A DNA stretch of 38,099 nt, taken from contig NZ_JAIWPT010000026.1 of the NCBI RefSeq assembly GCF_021191695.1, positions 1 through 38,099 on the forward strand. The letters run 5' to 3'. A program made the translations under genes and the position numbers. Source of the stretch: Proluteimonas luteida. Lineage in GTDB: Bacteria; Pseudomonadota; Gammaproteobacteria; Xanthomonadales; Xanthomonadaceae. A model generated the notes under the pieces. That model was not told where the DNA came from. It made no database searches and saw only the letters and a list, made by a program, of their open reading frames with translations. Of this stretch, positions 1 through 8,598 are shown one piece after another; the first letter of the stretch is position 1, and each line of letters starts with the position of its first letter.

Positions 1-867
<867 letters not shown>

Positions 868-877
868 GCCGATCGGC

Positions 878-904
878 ATGCGGCGGGCCTGGCGCCCGCC
901 GCAT
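878..904 (+). terminator. Hairpin after tuf
   Basis: Perfect 11-bp stem with arms ATGCGGCGGGC and GCCCGCCGCAT around a CTGGC loop, starting 10 nt after the tuf stop codon. No T-tract follows, so it may act as a weak or Rho-assisted terminator or as an mRNA 3'-end stabiliser. Confidence 0.5.
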
Positions 905-968
905 CCATCGAGGGCGGTGCGTTCCTTTCCGTCCCGTCGTTTCCCCGGTGTTTTCTGGTAGTTGCCTG

Positions 969-998
969 TTGCAATTGCCCCGTTGACCCAGTTAGAAT
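969..998 (+). promoter_or_regulatory. Candidate sigma70 promoter of the S10 operon
   Basis: TTGCAA (969-974), an 18-bp spacer, and TAGAAT (993-998). It is the best sigma70-like pair in the 453-bp gap between tuf and rpsJ. Transcription would start near 1005. A nearer TTGACC (983-988) is too close to this -10 to be its partner. Confidence 0.5.
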
Positions 999-1004
999 GC
1001 TGGA

Positions 1005-1320
1005 CTCTTCACGGCCCGAAGCGAATTCAGGTCGTGAAGCCGCGAAATGAGGTGCGGGAAGCGCCTCGTCTTCGCCAGACACGGAAATGTCGCAAGGCTG
1101 CGCTCCACCCGCCCCGAAGTTCTTCGAGGCATGCAGGGATGGAGCGGATCATTGCGTCTGTGGATTCCTGTCTGGGCAGATCGGGCGACCGGTCTGCCTT
1201 GTCGTTTGCAAGGGATGCGTCCGGCGCGCGGGCACCAGCGTCGGGCTGTCATCGGATTTCATGGGGTTCCGCGCACCCAGCCGCGGGCCCGTCGCTCTTT
1301 CAACCAAGGATATTTCCGTC
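1005..1320 (+). promoter_or_regulatory. Long structured rpsJ leader
   Basis: About 315 nt separate the candidate promoter from the rpsJ start. No convincing gene is seen. Two clear hairpins occur: GAGGTGC/GCGCCTC (1049-1067, loop GGGAA) and a 10-bp stem at 1175-1198 with arms GGCAGATCGG and CCGGTCTGCC (one U.G pair) capped by a GCGA tetraloop of the GNRA type. In E. coli the S10 leader is the site where L4 represses its own operon; by analogy this leader is a candidate autoregulatory element, although I do not recognise the E. coli L4 target in it. Confidence 0.5.
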
Positions 1321-1632
1321 ATGACGGACCAAAAGATCCGGATCCGCCTCAAGGCGTTCGATCATCGCCTGATCGACCGTTCGGCCAGCGAGATCGTCGA
1401 AACCGCAAAGCGGACCGGCGCGCAGGTGCGCGGCCCGATCCCGCTGCCGACCAAGATCGAGCGTTACACCATCCTGACGTCGCCGCACGTCGACAAGGAT
1501 GCGCGTGACCAGTACGAAACCCGCACGCACAAGCGCGTGCTCGACATCGTCGACCCCAACGACAAGACCGTGGACGCGCTGATGAAGCTCGAGCTCGCGG
1601 CCGGCGTCGACGTCCAGATCAAACTGACCTAA
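1321..1632 (+). CDS. rpsJ: 30S ribosomal protein S10
   Basis: Head protein of the small subunit, also the NusE component of antitermination complexes. The protein is 103 aa, exactly the usual length, starting MTDQKIRIRLKAFDHRLID with the family motif KRTGAQVRGPIPLPTK and ending VDVQIKLT. The ATG at 1321 was chosen because it gives the standard S10 N-terminus and has AAGGA (1306-1310) 10 nt upstream; the frame remains open further upstream but without family similarity. It is the first gene of the S10 operon and lies 11 nt before rplC. Confidence 0.98.
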   Translation: MTDQKIRIRLKAFDHRLIDRSASEIVETAKRTGAQVRGPIPLPTKIERYTILTSPHVDKDARDQYETRTHKRVLDIVDPNDKTVDALMKLELAAGVDVQIKLT

Positions 1633-1643
1633 AGGCCCGCATC

Positions 1644-2297
1644 ATGACCGCGAAGATCCATTCGTTGGGCATCGTCGGCCGCAAGGCCGGCATGAGCCGC
1701 GTGTTCACCGAGGACGGCAAGTCCGTGCCGGTGACGCTGATCGAGGCCACGCCCAACCGCATCACCCAGATCAAGACCCCGGAGTCCGACGGCTACAGTG
1801 CCGTGCAGGTGACCGTCGGCAGCAAGCGCGCCGTGCTGGTCAACAAGCCGGAAACCGGCCACCTCGCCAAGGCGAAGGTCGAGGCAGGCCGCGGCCTGTG
1901 GGAGCTCCGCGTCGCCGACGACAAGATCGGCGACTTCAGCGTCGGTGGCGAGATCAAGGCCGACATCTTCGAAGTGGGCCAGCTCGTCGACGTCCAGGGC
2001 GTCACCAAGGGCAAGGGCTTCCAGGGCACGATCAAGCGCTGGAACTTCAAGATGGGCGACGCCACCCACGGCAACTCGCTGTCGCATCGCCAGCCGGGTT
2101 CGCTCGGCCAGCGCCAGACGCCGGGCCGCGTGTTTCCGGGCAAGAAGATGTCCGGCCACATGGGCGCCGTCCAGCAGAGCACGCAGCGCCTGCAGATCGT
2201 CAAGGTCGACGCCGAGCGCGGCCTGATCGCCGTCAAGGGCGCGGTGCCGGGTGCGCCGGGCGGTGACGTGATCGTGCGTCCGTCGAGCAAGGCATAA
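1644..2297 (+). CDS. rplC: 50S ribosomal protein L3
   Basis: Early 23S rRNA assembly protein whose loop reaches toward the peptidyl-transferase centre. It has 217 aa, close to the 209-aa E. coli protein. The signature GNSLSHRQPGSLGQRQTPGRVFPGKKMSGHMG is visible in two halves; its GQRQTPG segment contains the glutamine that PrmB methylates in E. coli. It follows rpsJ by 11 nt. No strong Shine-Dalgarno sequence is visible, so translation may depend on coupling with rpsJ. Confidence 0.98.
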   Translation: MTAKIHSLGIVGRKAGMSRVFTEDGKSVPVTLIEATPNRITQIKTPESDGYSAVQVTVGSKRAVLVNKPETGHLAKAKVEAGRGLWELRVADDKIGDFSVGGEIKADIFEVGQLVDVQGVTKGKGFQGTIKRWNFKMGDATHGNSLSHRQPGSLGQRQTPGRVFPGKKMSGHMGAVQQSTQRLQIVKVDAERGLIAVKGAVPGAPGGDVIVRPSSKA

Positions 2298-2308
2298 GGA
2301 GTAGCACG

Positions 2309-2914
2309 ATGGAACTCGCAATCAACAACAGCAGCGCGAAGCTGTCGGTCTCCGACGAAGTCTTCGGCCGCGATTTCAGCGAAGACCTGGTCCACCAGGT
2401 CGTCGTCGCCTATCGCAACGCCGGTCGCGCCGGCACCAAGGCGCAGAAGACCCGTGCGGAAGTCAACGGCACGACCAAGAAGTCGAAGAAGCAGAAGGGC
2501 GGCGGTGCGCGTCATGGCGCCCTCACCGCGCCGATCTTCGTCGGCGGCGGCGTGACCTTCGCGGCCAAGCCGCGCAGCTTCGCGCAGAAGGTCAACCGCA
2601 AGATGTACCGCGCGGCGATCTCGTCGATCCTGTCCGAGCTCAACCGCCAGGGCCGCCTGACCGTCGTCGAGGCGTTCGACCTCGATCAGACGAAGACCAG
2701 CGGCATGGTCGCCAAGCTCAAGGAATTCGATCTGGGCAAGCGCCCGCTGATCGTGACCGAGGAAGCGTCCGAACACCTGTACCTGTCGGCCCGCAACCTG
2801 CCCTACGTCGAGATCCGCGACGTGCAGGGCCTGGACCCGGTTTCGCTGGTCGGTGCCGACAGCGTGCTGATCACCACCGATGCGGTGAAGAAGATCGAGG
2901 AGTGGCTGGCATGA
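2309..2914 (+). CDS. rplD: 50S ribosomal protein L4
   Basis: 23S rRNA-binding protein lining the exit tunnel; in E. coli it also represses the S10 operon. It has 201 aa, the usual length. The tunnel-loop region reads GTKAQKTRAEVNGTTKKSKKQKGGGARHG, consistent with the basic extended loop of L4. AAGGAG (2296-2301) overlaps the rplC stop and sits 7 nt before the ATG. Its own stop overlaps the rplW start (ATGA). Whether this L4 also acts on the long rpsJ leader is an inference only. Confidence 0.97.
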   Translation: MELAINNSSAKLSVSDEVFGRDFSEDLVHQVVVAYRNAGRAGTKAQKTRAEVNGTTKKSKKQKGGGARHGALTAPIFVGGGVTFAAKPRSFAQKVNRKMYRAAISSILSELNRQGRLTVVEAFDLDQTKTSGMVAKLKEFDLGKRPLIVTEEASEHLYLSARNLPYVEIRDVQGLDPVSLVGADSVLITTDAVKKIEEWLA

Positions 2915-3210
2915 ACGACGCCAAGCTCTATGAAGTGATCCGTGCACCGCGCGTGTCCGAGAAGACCGCGCGCCTGCAGGAACTGTCCAACCAGTACGCG
3001 TTCGAAGTGTCGACGGTCGCGACCAAGGCCGACATCAAGGCCGCGGTCGAGAAGCTGTTCGACGTGACGGTCGAGGCGGTCAATGTCGTCAACGTGAAGG
3101 GCAAGAACAAGTCCTTCCGTCAGCGCCAAGGCAGCCGTGGCGACTGGCGCAAGGCGTACGTCAAGCTGGCCGACGGCCAGTCGATCGACGTCATGAACGC
3201 GAAGGTCTGA
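2911..3210 (+). CDS. rplW: 50S ribosomal protein L23
   Basis: Exit-tunnel rim protein and docking site for trigger factor and SRP. It has 99 aa, starting MNDAKLYEVIRAPRVSEKTARLQE, with the VNVVNVKGKNKSFRQRQGSRGDWRKAYV region. The ATG at 2911 overlaps the rplD stop as ATGA, indicating translational coupling. An in-frame GTG at 2902 would add three residues and is less likely. Confidence 0.97.
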   Translation: MNDAKLYEVIRAPRVSEKTARLQELSNQYAFEVSTVATKADIKAAVEKLFDVTVEAVNVVNVKGKNKSFRQRQGSRGDWRKAYVKLADGQSIDVMNAKV

Positions 3211-3220
3211 GGAAGCCCCG

Positions 3221-4048
3221 ATGCCATTGATGAAATTCAAGCCCACTTCCGCCGGCCGCCGTTCCGCGGTCCGCGTGGTGCACCCGGAGCTGCACAAGGG
3301 TGCCCCGCACGCTGCGCTGGTCGAGAAGAAGAGCAAGACCGGTGGTCGCAACCACCACGGCCGCATCACCACCCGCCACATCGGCGGTGGCCACAAGCAG
3401 CACTACCGCATCGTCGACTTCAAGCGTGACAAGGAAGGCATTCCGGCGCGCGTGGAGCGCATCGAATACGACCCCAACCGCACCGCGCACATCGCACTGC
3501 TGTGCTATGTCGACGGCGAGCGCCGCTACATCATCGCCCCCAAGGGCCTGAAGGCCGGCGACCAGGTGATCTCGGGTTCGGACGCGCCGATCAAGACCGG
3601 CAACACGCTGCCGCTGCGCAACATCCCGGTCGGCTCGACGATCCACTGCATCGAGATGAAGCCGGGCAAGGGCGCGCAGATCGCCCGCGCCGCCGGTGCC
3701 GCCGTACAGCTGGTCTCGCGTGAAGGCGTCTACGCCACGGTGCGCCTGCGCTCGGGCGAAGTGCGCCGGGTGCCGTCCGAGTGCCGCGCCACGATCGGCG
3801 AGGTCAGCAACGACGAGCACAGCCTCGAGAAGCTCGGCAAGGCCGGCGCCAAGCGCTGGCGCGGCGTCAAGCCGACGGTCCGCGGCGCGGCGATGAACCC
3901 GGTCGACCATCCGCACGGCGGTGGTGAGGCCCGCGCCGGCCAGGGCAACCCGCATCCGGTCACCCCGTGGGGCGTGCCGACCAAGGGTTACAAGACCCGC
4001 CATAACAAGCGGACGCAACAGTTCATCGTTCGCGATCGCAGGAGCTGA
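3221..4048 (+). CDS. rplB: 50S ribosomal protein L2
   Basis: Core large-subunit protein required for subunit association and peptidyl-transferase activity. It has 275 aa (E. coli 273). It contains HHGRITTRHIGGGHKQHYR near the N-terminus and the highly conserved MNPVDHPHGGGE motif, whose histidine corresponds to His229 implicated in activity in E. coli. The start has GAGGAAG a few nt upstream. It lies between rplW (10-nt gap) and rpsS (6-nt gap). Confidence 0.98.
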   Translation: MPLMKFKPTSAGRRSAVRVVHPELHKGAPHAALVEKKSKTGGRNHHGRITTRHIGGGHKQHYRIVDFKRDKEGIPARVERIEYDPNRTAHIALLCYVDGERRYIIAPKGLKAGDQVISGSDAPIKTGNTLPLRNIPVGSTIHCIEMKPGKGAQIARAAGAAVQLVSREGVYATVRLRSGEVRRVPSECRATIGEVSNDEHSLEKLGKAGAKRWRGVKPTVRGAAMNPVDHPHGGGEARAGQGNPHPVTPWGVPTKGYKTRHNKRTQQFIVRDRRS

Positions 4049-4054
4049 TAGACC

Positions 4055-4327
4055 ATGGCACGTTCACTCAAGAAGGGTCCGTTCGTCGACCACCACCTGC
4101 TCAAGAAGGTGGAAGCCGCGGGCAGCAACACCAAGAAGCCGATCAAGACCTGGTCGCGTCGTTCGATGGTCCTGCCGGACATGATCGGTTTCACCATCGC
4201 CATCCACAACGGCAAGAACCACGTCCCGGTGCTGGTCAACGAGAACATGGTGGGCCACAAGCTCGGCGAATTCGCGCTGACCCGGACCTTCAAGGGTCAC
4301 GGCGGCGACAAGAAGTCGGGCAGGTAA
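4055..4327 (+). CDS. rpsS: 30S ribosomal protein S19
   Basis: Small-subunit head protein that forms a complex with S13 and contacts A-site tRNA. It has 90 aa, starting MARSLKKGPFVDHHLLKKVE and carrying the KTWSRRSMVLPDMIGFTIAIHNG motif. AGGAG (4040-4044), inside the end of rplB, serves as the ribosome-binding site. Confidence 0.98.
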   Translation: MARSLKKGPFVDHHLLKKVEAAGSNTKKPIKTWSRRSMVLPDMIGFTIAIHNGKNHVPVLVNENMVGHKLGEFALTRTFKGHGGDKKSGR

Positions 4328-4337
4328 GGAGCGCACA

Positions 4338-4730
4338 ATGGACAAGGCAACCAAATCCAGGCTCGACGAGCAGAAGCGCGCCCGGACCGAAGTCAACAAG
4401 CGCACCGCGATCCTGCGGACCGCGCGCATCTCGCCGCAGAAGGCACGCCTGGTCGCCGACCAGGTCCGTGGCCTGCCGGTCGAGCGCGCCGTCGGCCTGC
4501 TGAAGTTCTCGGACAAGAAGGCCGCCCACCTGATCAAGAAGGTGGTCGAGTCGGCGATCGCGAATGCGGAGAACAACGCCGGCGCCGACGTCGACGAGCT
4601 GAAGATCGCCACGATCACCGTCGATGAAGGTCCGACGCTGAAGCGCTTCATGGCACGTGCGAAGGGACGCGGCACCCGCATCCTCAAGCGCACCAGCCAT
4701 ATCACCGTCGTCGTGGGAGAGGGCAAGTAA
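4338..4730 (+). CDS. rplV: 50S ribosomal protein L22 with N-terminal extension
   Basis: Exit-tunnel protein whose beta-hairpin lines the constriction. The conserved body begins around residue 24 (AILRTARISPQKARLVADQVRG) and ends ILKRTSHITVVVGEGK. At 130 aa it is about 20 residues longer than the 110-aa E. coli protein because of a charged N-terminal segment (MDKATKSRLDEQKRARTEVN). The start is supported by AAGGAG at 4326-4331 and by the absence of any internal ATG before the conserved part. The extension lies on the side away from the tunnel hairpin in known structures. Confidence 0.95.
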   Translation: MDKATKSRLDEQKRARTEVNKRTAILRTARISPQKARLVADQVRGLPVERAVGLLKFSDKKAAHLIKKVVESAIANAENNAGADVDELKIATITVDEGPTLKRFMARAKGRGTRILKRTSHITVVVGEGK

Positions 4731-4731
4731 T

Positions 4732-5472
<741 letters not shown>

Positions 5473-5474
5473 TC

Positions 5475-5888
5475 ATGCTGCAACCCAAGCGCACCAAGTA
5501 CCGCAAGATGCACAAGGGCCGGAATGAAGGCCTGGCATGGAGCGGAAATGCAGTCAGCTTCGGCGAGTTCGGCCTCAAGGCCACCGCGACCGGACAGCTG
5601 ACCGCGCGTCAGATCGAAGCCGGCCGCCGGACCATCAGCCGTCACGTCAAGCGTGGCGGCAAGATGTGGATCCGCGTGTTCCCGGACAAGCCGATCACCA
5701 AGAAGCCGATCGAAGTCCGCATGGGCTCCGGTAAGGGCGGCGTCGAGTACTGGGTCGCCCAGATCCAGCCCGGCCGCATGATCTTCGAAATCGAGGGCAT
5801 CGACGAGGCGACCGCACGCGAGGCGTTCCGCCTGGCTGCCGCCAAGCTCTCGGTCACCACCACTTTCGTGACCCGGACGGTGCGCTGA
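5475..5888 (+). CDS. rplP: 50S ribosomal protein L16
   Basis: Late-assembling large-subunit protein that helps position tRNA in the A site. It has 137 aa (usual 136-137), starting MLQPKRTKYRKMHKGRNEG. The KPIEVRMGSGKGGVEYWVA motif contains the arginine that is hydroxylated in E. coli L16. It starts 3 nt after rpsC stops, and its stop codon shares a base with the rpmC ATG. Confidence 0.98.
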   Translation: MLQPKRTKYRKMHKGRNEGLAWSGNAVSFGEFGLKATATGQLTARQIEAGRRTISRHVKRGGKMWIRVFPDKPITKKPIEVRMGSGKGGVEYWVAQIQPGRMIFEIEGIDEATAREAFRLAAAKLSVTTTFVTRTVR

Positions 5889-6076
5889 TGGCTACGACCA
5901 AGGAACTCCGCGAGAAGTCGGCCGAGGAGCTGCAGTCGCATCTCATCGACCTGCACAAGGAGCGTTTCTCGCTCCGCATGCAGAAGGCCACCGGCCAGCT
6001 GACCAAGACGCATGAAGCCCGTCGGGTGCGCCGCGAGATCGCGCGCGTCAACACCCTGATCGGTCAGAAGAAGTAA
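5888..6076 (+). CDS. rpmC: 50S ribosomal protein L29
   Basis: Small two-helix protein next to L23 at the tunnel exit. It has 62 aa, typical for the family, starting MATTKELREKSAEELQ and containing LHKERFSLRMQKATGQL. The start overlaps the rplP stop by one base (TGATG), indicating translational coupling. Confidence 0.97.
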   Translation: MATTKELREKSAEELQSHLIDLHKERFSLRMQKATGQLTKTHEARRVRREIARVNTLIGQKK

Positions 6077-6086
6077 GGACCAGACC

Positions 6087-6350
6087 ATGACGAATACCGA
6101 TAAAAAGCAGCGCACGGTCCAGGGCCGAGTGGTCAGCAACAAGATGGACAAGACCGTCACCGTGCTGGTCGAGCGTCAGGTCAAGCATGCGCTGTACGGC
6201 AAGTACATCCGCCGCTCGACCAAACTGCACGCCCACGACGCCGAGAACGCCTGCCAGGAAGGCGATCTGGTGAAGGTGGTCGAGATCGCGCCGATCTCCA
6301 AGACCAAGAACTGGCGTGTGGCGGAAATCGTCGCGCGCGCCGCCGAATAA
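6087..6350 (+). CDS. rpsQ: 30S ribosomal protein S17
   Basis: Primary 16S rRNA-binding protein with an OB fold. It has 87 aa (E. coli 84). The motif VQGRVVSNKMDKTVTVLVER near the N-terminus and KYIRRSTKLHAHD are family-typical. AAGGACC upstream acts as the ribosome-binding site. It lies 10 nt after rpmC. Confidence 0.97.
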   Translation: MTNTDKKQRTVQGRVVSNKMDKTVTVLVERQVKHALYGKYIRRSTKLHAHDAENACQEGDLVKVVEIAPISKTKNWRVAEIVARAAE

Positions 6351-6366
6351 CAGAGGAGGGCAGACC

Positions 6367-6735
6367 ATGATCCAGATGCAGAGCCACCTCGACGTGGCGG
6401 ACAACAGCGGTGCCAAGGAAGTGATGTGCATCAAGGTGCTCGGCGGCTCCAAGCGCCGCTACGCCGCGATCGGCGACATCATCAAGGTGTCGGTCAAGGA
6501 AGCGATTCCGCGCGGCAAGGTCAAGAAGGGCGAGGTCTACGACGCCGTCGTGGTGCGCACCCGCAAGGGCGTGCGTCGCGCGGACGGTTCGCTGATCCGC
6601 TTCGACGGCAACGCCGCCGTGTTGCTGAACAACAAGCAGGAGCCGATCGGCACCCGCATCTTCGGGCCTGTGACCCGCGAACTGCGTTCCGAGAAGTTCA
6701 TGAAGATCGTCTCGCTCGCACCTGAAGTGCTCTGA
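6367..6735 (+). CDS. rplN: 50S ribosomal protein L14
   Basis: Beta-barrel protein at the subunit interface (bridge B8) and the binding site of the silencing factor RsfS. It has 122 aa, exactly the usual length, starting MIQMQSHLDVADNSGAKEVMCIKVLGGSKRR in conserved order. A strong AGAGGAGGG (6352-6360) lies 6 nt upstream, the best ribosome-binding site in this stretch and consistent with the first gene of the spc segment. The frame is open further upstream without similarity. Confidence 0.97.
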   Translation: MIQMQSHLDVADNSGAKEVMCIKVLGGSKRRYAAIGDIIKVSVKEAIPRGKVKKGEVYDAVVVRTRKGVRRADGSLIRFDGNAAVLLNNKQEPIGTRIFGPVTRELRSEKFMKIVSLAPEVL

Positions 6736-6750
6736 GCGGAGGACACTGAA

Positions 6751-7068
6751 ATGGCCAATCGAATCAAGAAGGGCGACCACGTGATCGTGATCGCCGGCAA
6801 GGACAAGGGCAAGCGCGGCGATGTGGTGCGCGTGGTCGGCGACAAGGTCGTCGTCGCGAACATCAACCTCGTCAAGCGCCATACCAAGCCGAACCCGCAG
6901 GCCGGGCAGCCCGGTGGCGTGATCGAGCGCGAAGCGCCGATCCACGCATCGAACGTGATGCCGTTCAACCCTGCCACCGGCAAGGGCGAGCGCGTCGGAA
7001 TCAAGAAGCTCGAGGATGGACGCACGCTGCGCGTGTTCCGCTCGAGCGGTGAGGCGCTCGACGCCTGA
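6751..7068 (+). CDS. rplX: 50S ribosomal protein L24
   Basis: Assembly initiator of the 50S subunit with a KOW fold. It has 105 aa (E. coli 104). The N-terminal KOW motif IKKGDHVIVIAGKDKGKRGDV is clear, followed by VKRHTKPNPQAGQPGGVIERE. GGAGG precedes the ATG. Confidence 0.97.
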   Translation: MANRIKKGDHVIVIAGKDKGKRGDVVRVVGDKVVVANINLVKRHTKPNPQAGQPGGVIEREAPIHASNVMPFNPATGKGERVGIKKLEDGRTLRVFRSSGEALDA

Positions 7069-7079
7069 GGAATGCACAA

Positions 7080-7622
7080 ATGACGACCCGTCTGGAACAG
7101 TTCTACAAGGATGAAGTGGTGCCGAAGCTCATGGAGCAGTTCGGCTACGACAACATCATGCAGGTGCCGCGCCTGACCAAGATCACGCTGAACATGGGCG
7201 TGGGCGAGGCTGCCGCGAACAAGAAGATCCTCGAGAACGCCACCGCCGACATGGCCAAGATCAGCGGCCAGAAGCCGCTGGTGACCAAGTCGCGCGTCTC
7301 GGTCGCCTCGTTCAAGATCCGCGACGGCTGGCCGATCGGCTGCAAGGTCACGCTGCGCCGCAACCGCATGTACGAGTTCATGGATCGCCTGATCAATGTC
7401 TCGCTGCCGCGCGTGCGCGACTTCCGTGGCGTGTCGGGCCGCTCGTTCGACGGTCGCGGCAACTACAACATGGGTGTGAAGGAGCAGATCATCTTCCCGG
7501 AAATCGACTTCGACCAGGTCGACGCGATCCGCGGCATGGACATCGCCATCACCACCACCGCCCGCACCAACGAAGAAGCCAAGGCGCTGCTGGAAGCCTT
7601 CCGCTTCCCGTTCCGCAACTGA
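7080..7622 (+). CDS. rplE: 50S ribosomal protein L5
   Basis: Binds 5S rRNA and forms an intersubunit bridge with S13. It has 180 aa (E. coli 179). It contains MQVPRLTKITLNMGVGEA near the N-terminus, GCKVTLRRNRMYEFMDRL in the middle and NYNMGVKEQIIFPEIDFD toward the C-terminus. It lies 11 nt after rplX. A repetitive inverted element begins 8 nt after its stop codon, interrupting the usual short gap to rpsN. Confidence 0.98.
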   Translation: MTTRLEQFYKDEVVPKLMEQFGYDNIMQVPRLTKITLNMGVGEAAANKKILENATADMAKISGQKPLVTKSRVSVASFKIRDGWPIGCKVTLRRNRMYEFMDRLINVSLPRVRDFRGVSGRSFDGRGNYNMGVKEQIIFPEIDFDQVDAIRGMDIAITTTARTNEEAKALLEAFRFPFRN

Positions 7623-7629
7623 TGAAGCC

Positions 7630-7719
7630 GTGATCAGTGATTTGTGATTGGTGATTCGTAACGGCAACCGCCGTCCCGAACCCGCACTTTCCAATCACGA
7701 ATCACGAATCACGAATCAC
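7630..7719. repeat. Heptad inverted repeat inside the ribosomal operon
   Basis: The left arm (7630-7657) is four tandem heptads of the form GTGATTN; the right arm (7693-7719) is four copies of AATCAC separated by G. The arms are reverse complements apart from the linker positions, so the 90-nt segment can fold into a long interrupted stem. A smaller hairpin (ACGGC/GCCGT, 7660-7673) sits in the loop. The right arm ends directly against the AAGGA ribosome-binding site of rpsN (7720-7724). Heptad GTGATTC-like repeats recall dispersed intergenic repeats of Xanthomonadaceae; copy number in this genome is unknown to me. Confidence 0.85.
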
Positions 7720-7731
7720 AAGGATCTACAC

Positions 7732-8037
7732 ATGGCAAAGACATCCATGGTCAACCGCGAGGTCAAGCGTGAGAAGCTGGCCAAGCAGCACGGCGCCAAG
7801 CGCGACGCGCTGAAGAAGATCATCAGCAGCACGACCGCGAGCTACGAGGAGAAGATCGAGGCCGCGACCAAGCTGCAGAAGCTGCCGCGCGACTCCTCGC
7901 CGTCGCGCCAGGTCAACCGTTGCGCCCTGACCGGCCGCCCGCGCGGCGTGTACAGCAAGTTCGGCCTGGGCCGCAACAAGCTGCGCGAAGCCACCATGCG
8001 CGGCGACGTGCCGGGCCTGCGCAAGGCCAGCTGGTAA
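7732..8037 (+). CDS. rpsN: 30S ribosomal protein S14 (zinc-independent form)
   Basis: Small-subunit head protein. At 101 aa it is the long form without the CxxC pairs of the short zinc-binding S14; the only cysteine is in the conserved NRCALTGRPRG motif. It starts MAKTSMVNREVKREKLAKQ. The ATG at 7732 has AAGGA (7720-7724) 7 nt upstream, immediately after the heptad repeat; the open frame upstream of it is repeat sequence. Confidence 0.97.
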   Translation: MAKTSMVNREVKREKLAKQHGAKRDALKKIISSTTASYEEKIEAATKLQKLPRDSSPSRQVNRCALTGRPRGVYSKFGLGRNKLREATMRGDVPGLRKASW

Positions 8038-8062
8038 CAACGGACGGCGGGTGCGTGTCCGG

Positions 8063-8096
8063 CAGGTCTGGCGCTCAGGCGCCGGACCTGTAGAAT
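8063..8096 (+). promoter_or_regulatory. Hairpin plus -10-like box between rpsN and rpsH
   Basis: A 12-bp stem (one U.G pair) with arms CAGGTCTGGCGC (8063-8074) and GCGCCGGACCTG (8079-8090) around a TCAG loop. TAGAAT (8091-8096) follows directly. No good -35 is visible at the right spacing. It could be an attenuator, an RNA-processing site or part of an internal promoter; a T-tract is missing. Confidence 0.45.
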
Positions 8097-8187
8097 ATGC
8101 CCCCTCCCGCAAGACCCCGGCCGTCATGGGCGGGCACAAAACAGAATTCGCGAAAGCGGATATCGGTGCACTCAGAAGGTAATCATC

Positions 8188-8583
8188 ATGAGCATGACTG
8201 ATCCCATCGCCGACATGCTGGTCCGCATTCGAAATGCGGCAGCGGTCGGCAAGCAGACGGTGAAGATGCCGTCGTCCAAGACCAAGGTCGCCATCGCCAA
8301 CGTCCTCAAGGACGAGGGCTACATCGGCGACATCCGCGTGACCGAGAACGGCGCCAAGGCCGAGCTCGAGATCGTGCTGAAGTATTTCGAAGGCCGCCCG
8401 GTGATCGAGCGCCTGCAGCGCGTCTCGCGCTCGGGCCTGCGCCAGTACCGCGGCAAGGACGCGCTGCCGAAGGTCCTCAACGGCCTGGGCGTCGCCATCA
8501 TTTCCACCTCGAAGGGCATCATGACCGATGCGCAGGCGCGCCAGCAGGGCGTCGGCGGTGAAGTCCTGTGCTTCGTGGCCTAA
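8188..8583 (+). CDS. rpsH: 30S ribosomal protein S8
   Basis: Primary 16S rRNA-binding protein; in E. coli it represses the spc operon by binding mRNA near the rplE start. It has 131 aa (E. coli 130), starting MSMTDPIADMLVRIRNAAAV and ending with the family motif STSKGIMTDAQARQQGVGGE. AGAAGG (8174-8179) favours the ATG at 8188 over the one at 8194. A 150-nt spacer with a strong hairpin separates it from rpsN. Confidence 0.97.
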   Translation: MSMTDPIADMLVRIRNAAAVGKQTVKMPSSKTKVAIANVLKDEGYIGDIRVTENGAKAELEIVLKYFEGRPVIERLQRVSRSGLRQYRGKDALPKVLNGLGVAIISTSKGIMTDAQARQQGVGGEVLCFVA

Positions 8584-8598
8584 GGGAGTACGAATCCA

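Noticed and set aside
983..998. TTGACC plus TAGAAT as the rpsJ promoter
   Set aside because: The two boxes are only 4 bp apart, far too close; TTGCAA at 969-974 has an acceptable 18-bp spacer.
7630..7719. CRISPR-like look of the regularly spaced GTGATT/AATCAC units
   Set aside because: The unit is only 7 nt, there are no unique spacers, and the two arrays are in opposite orientation; no cas gene is present.
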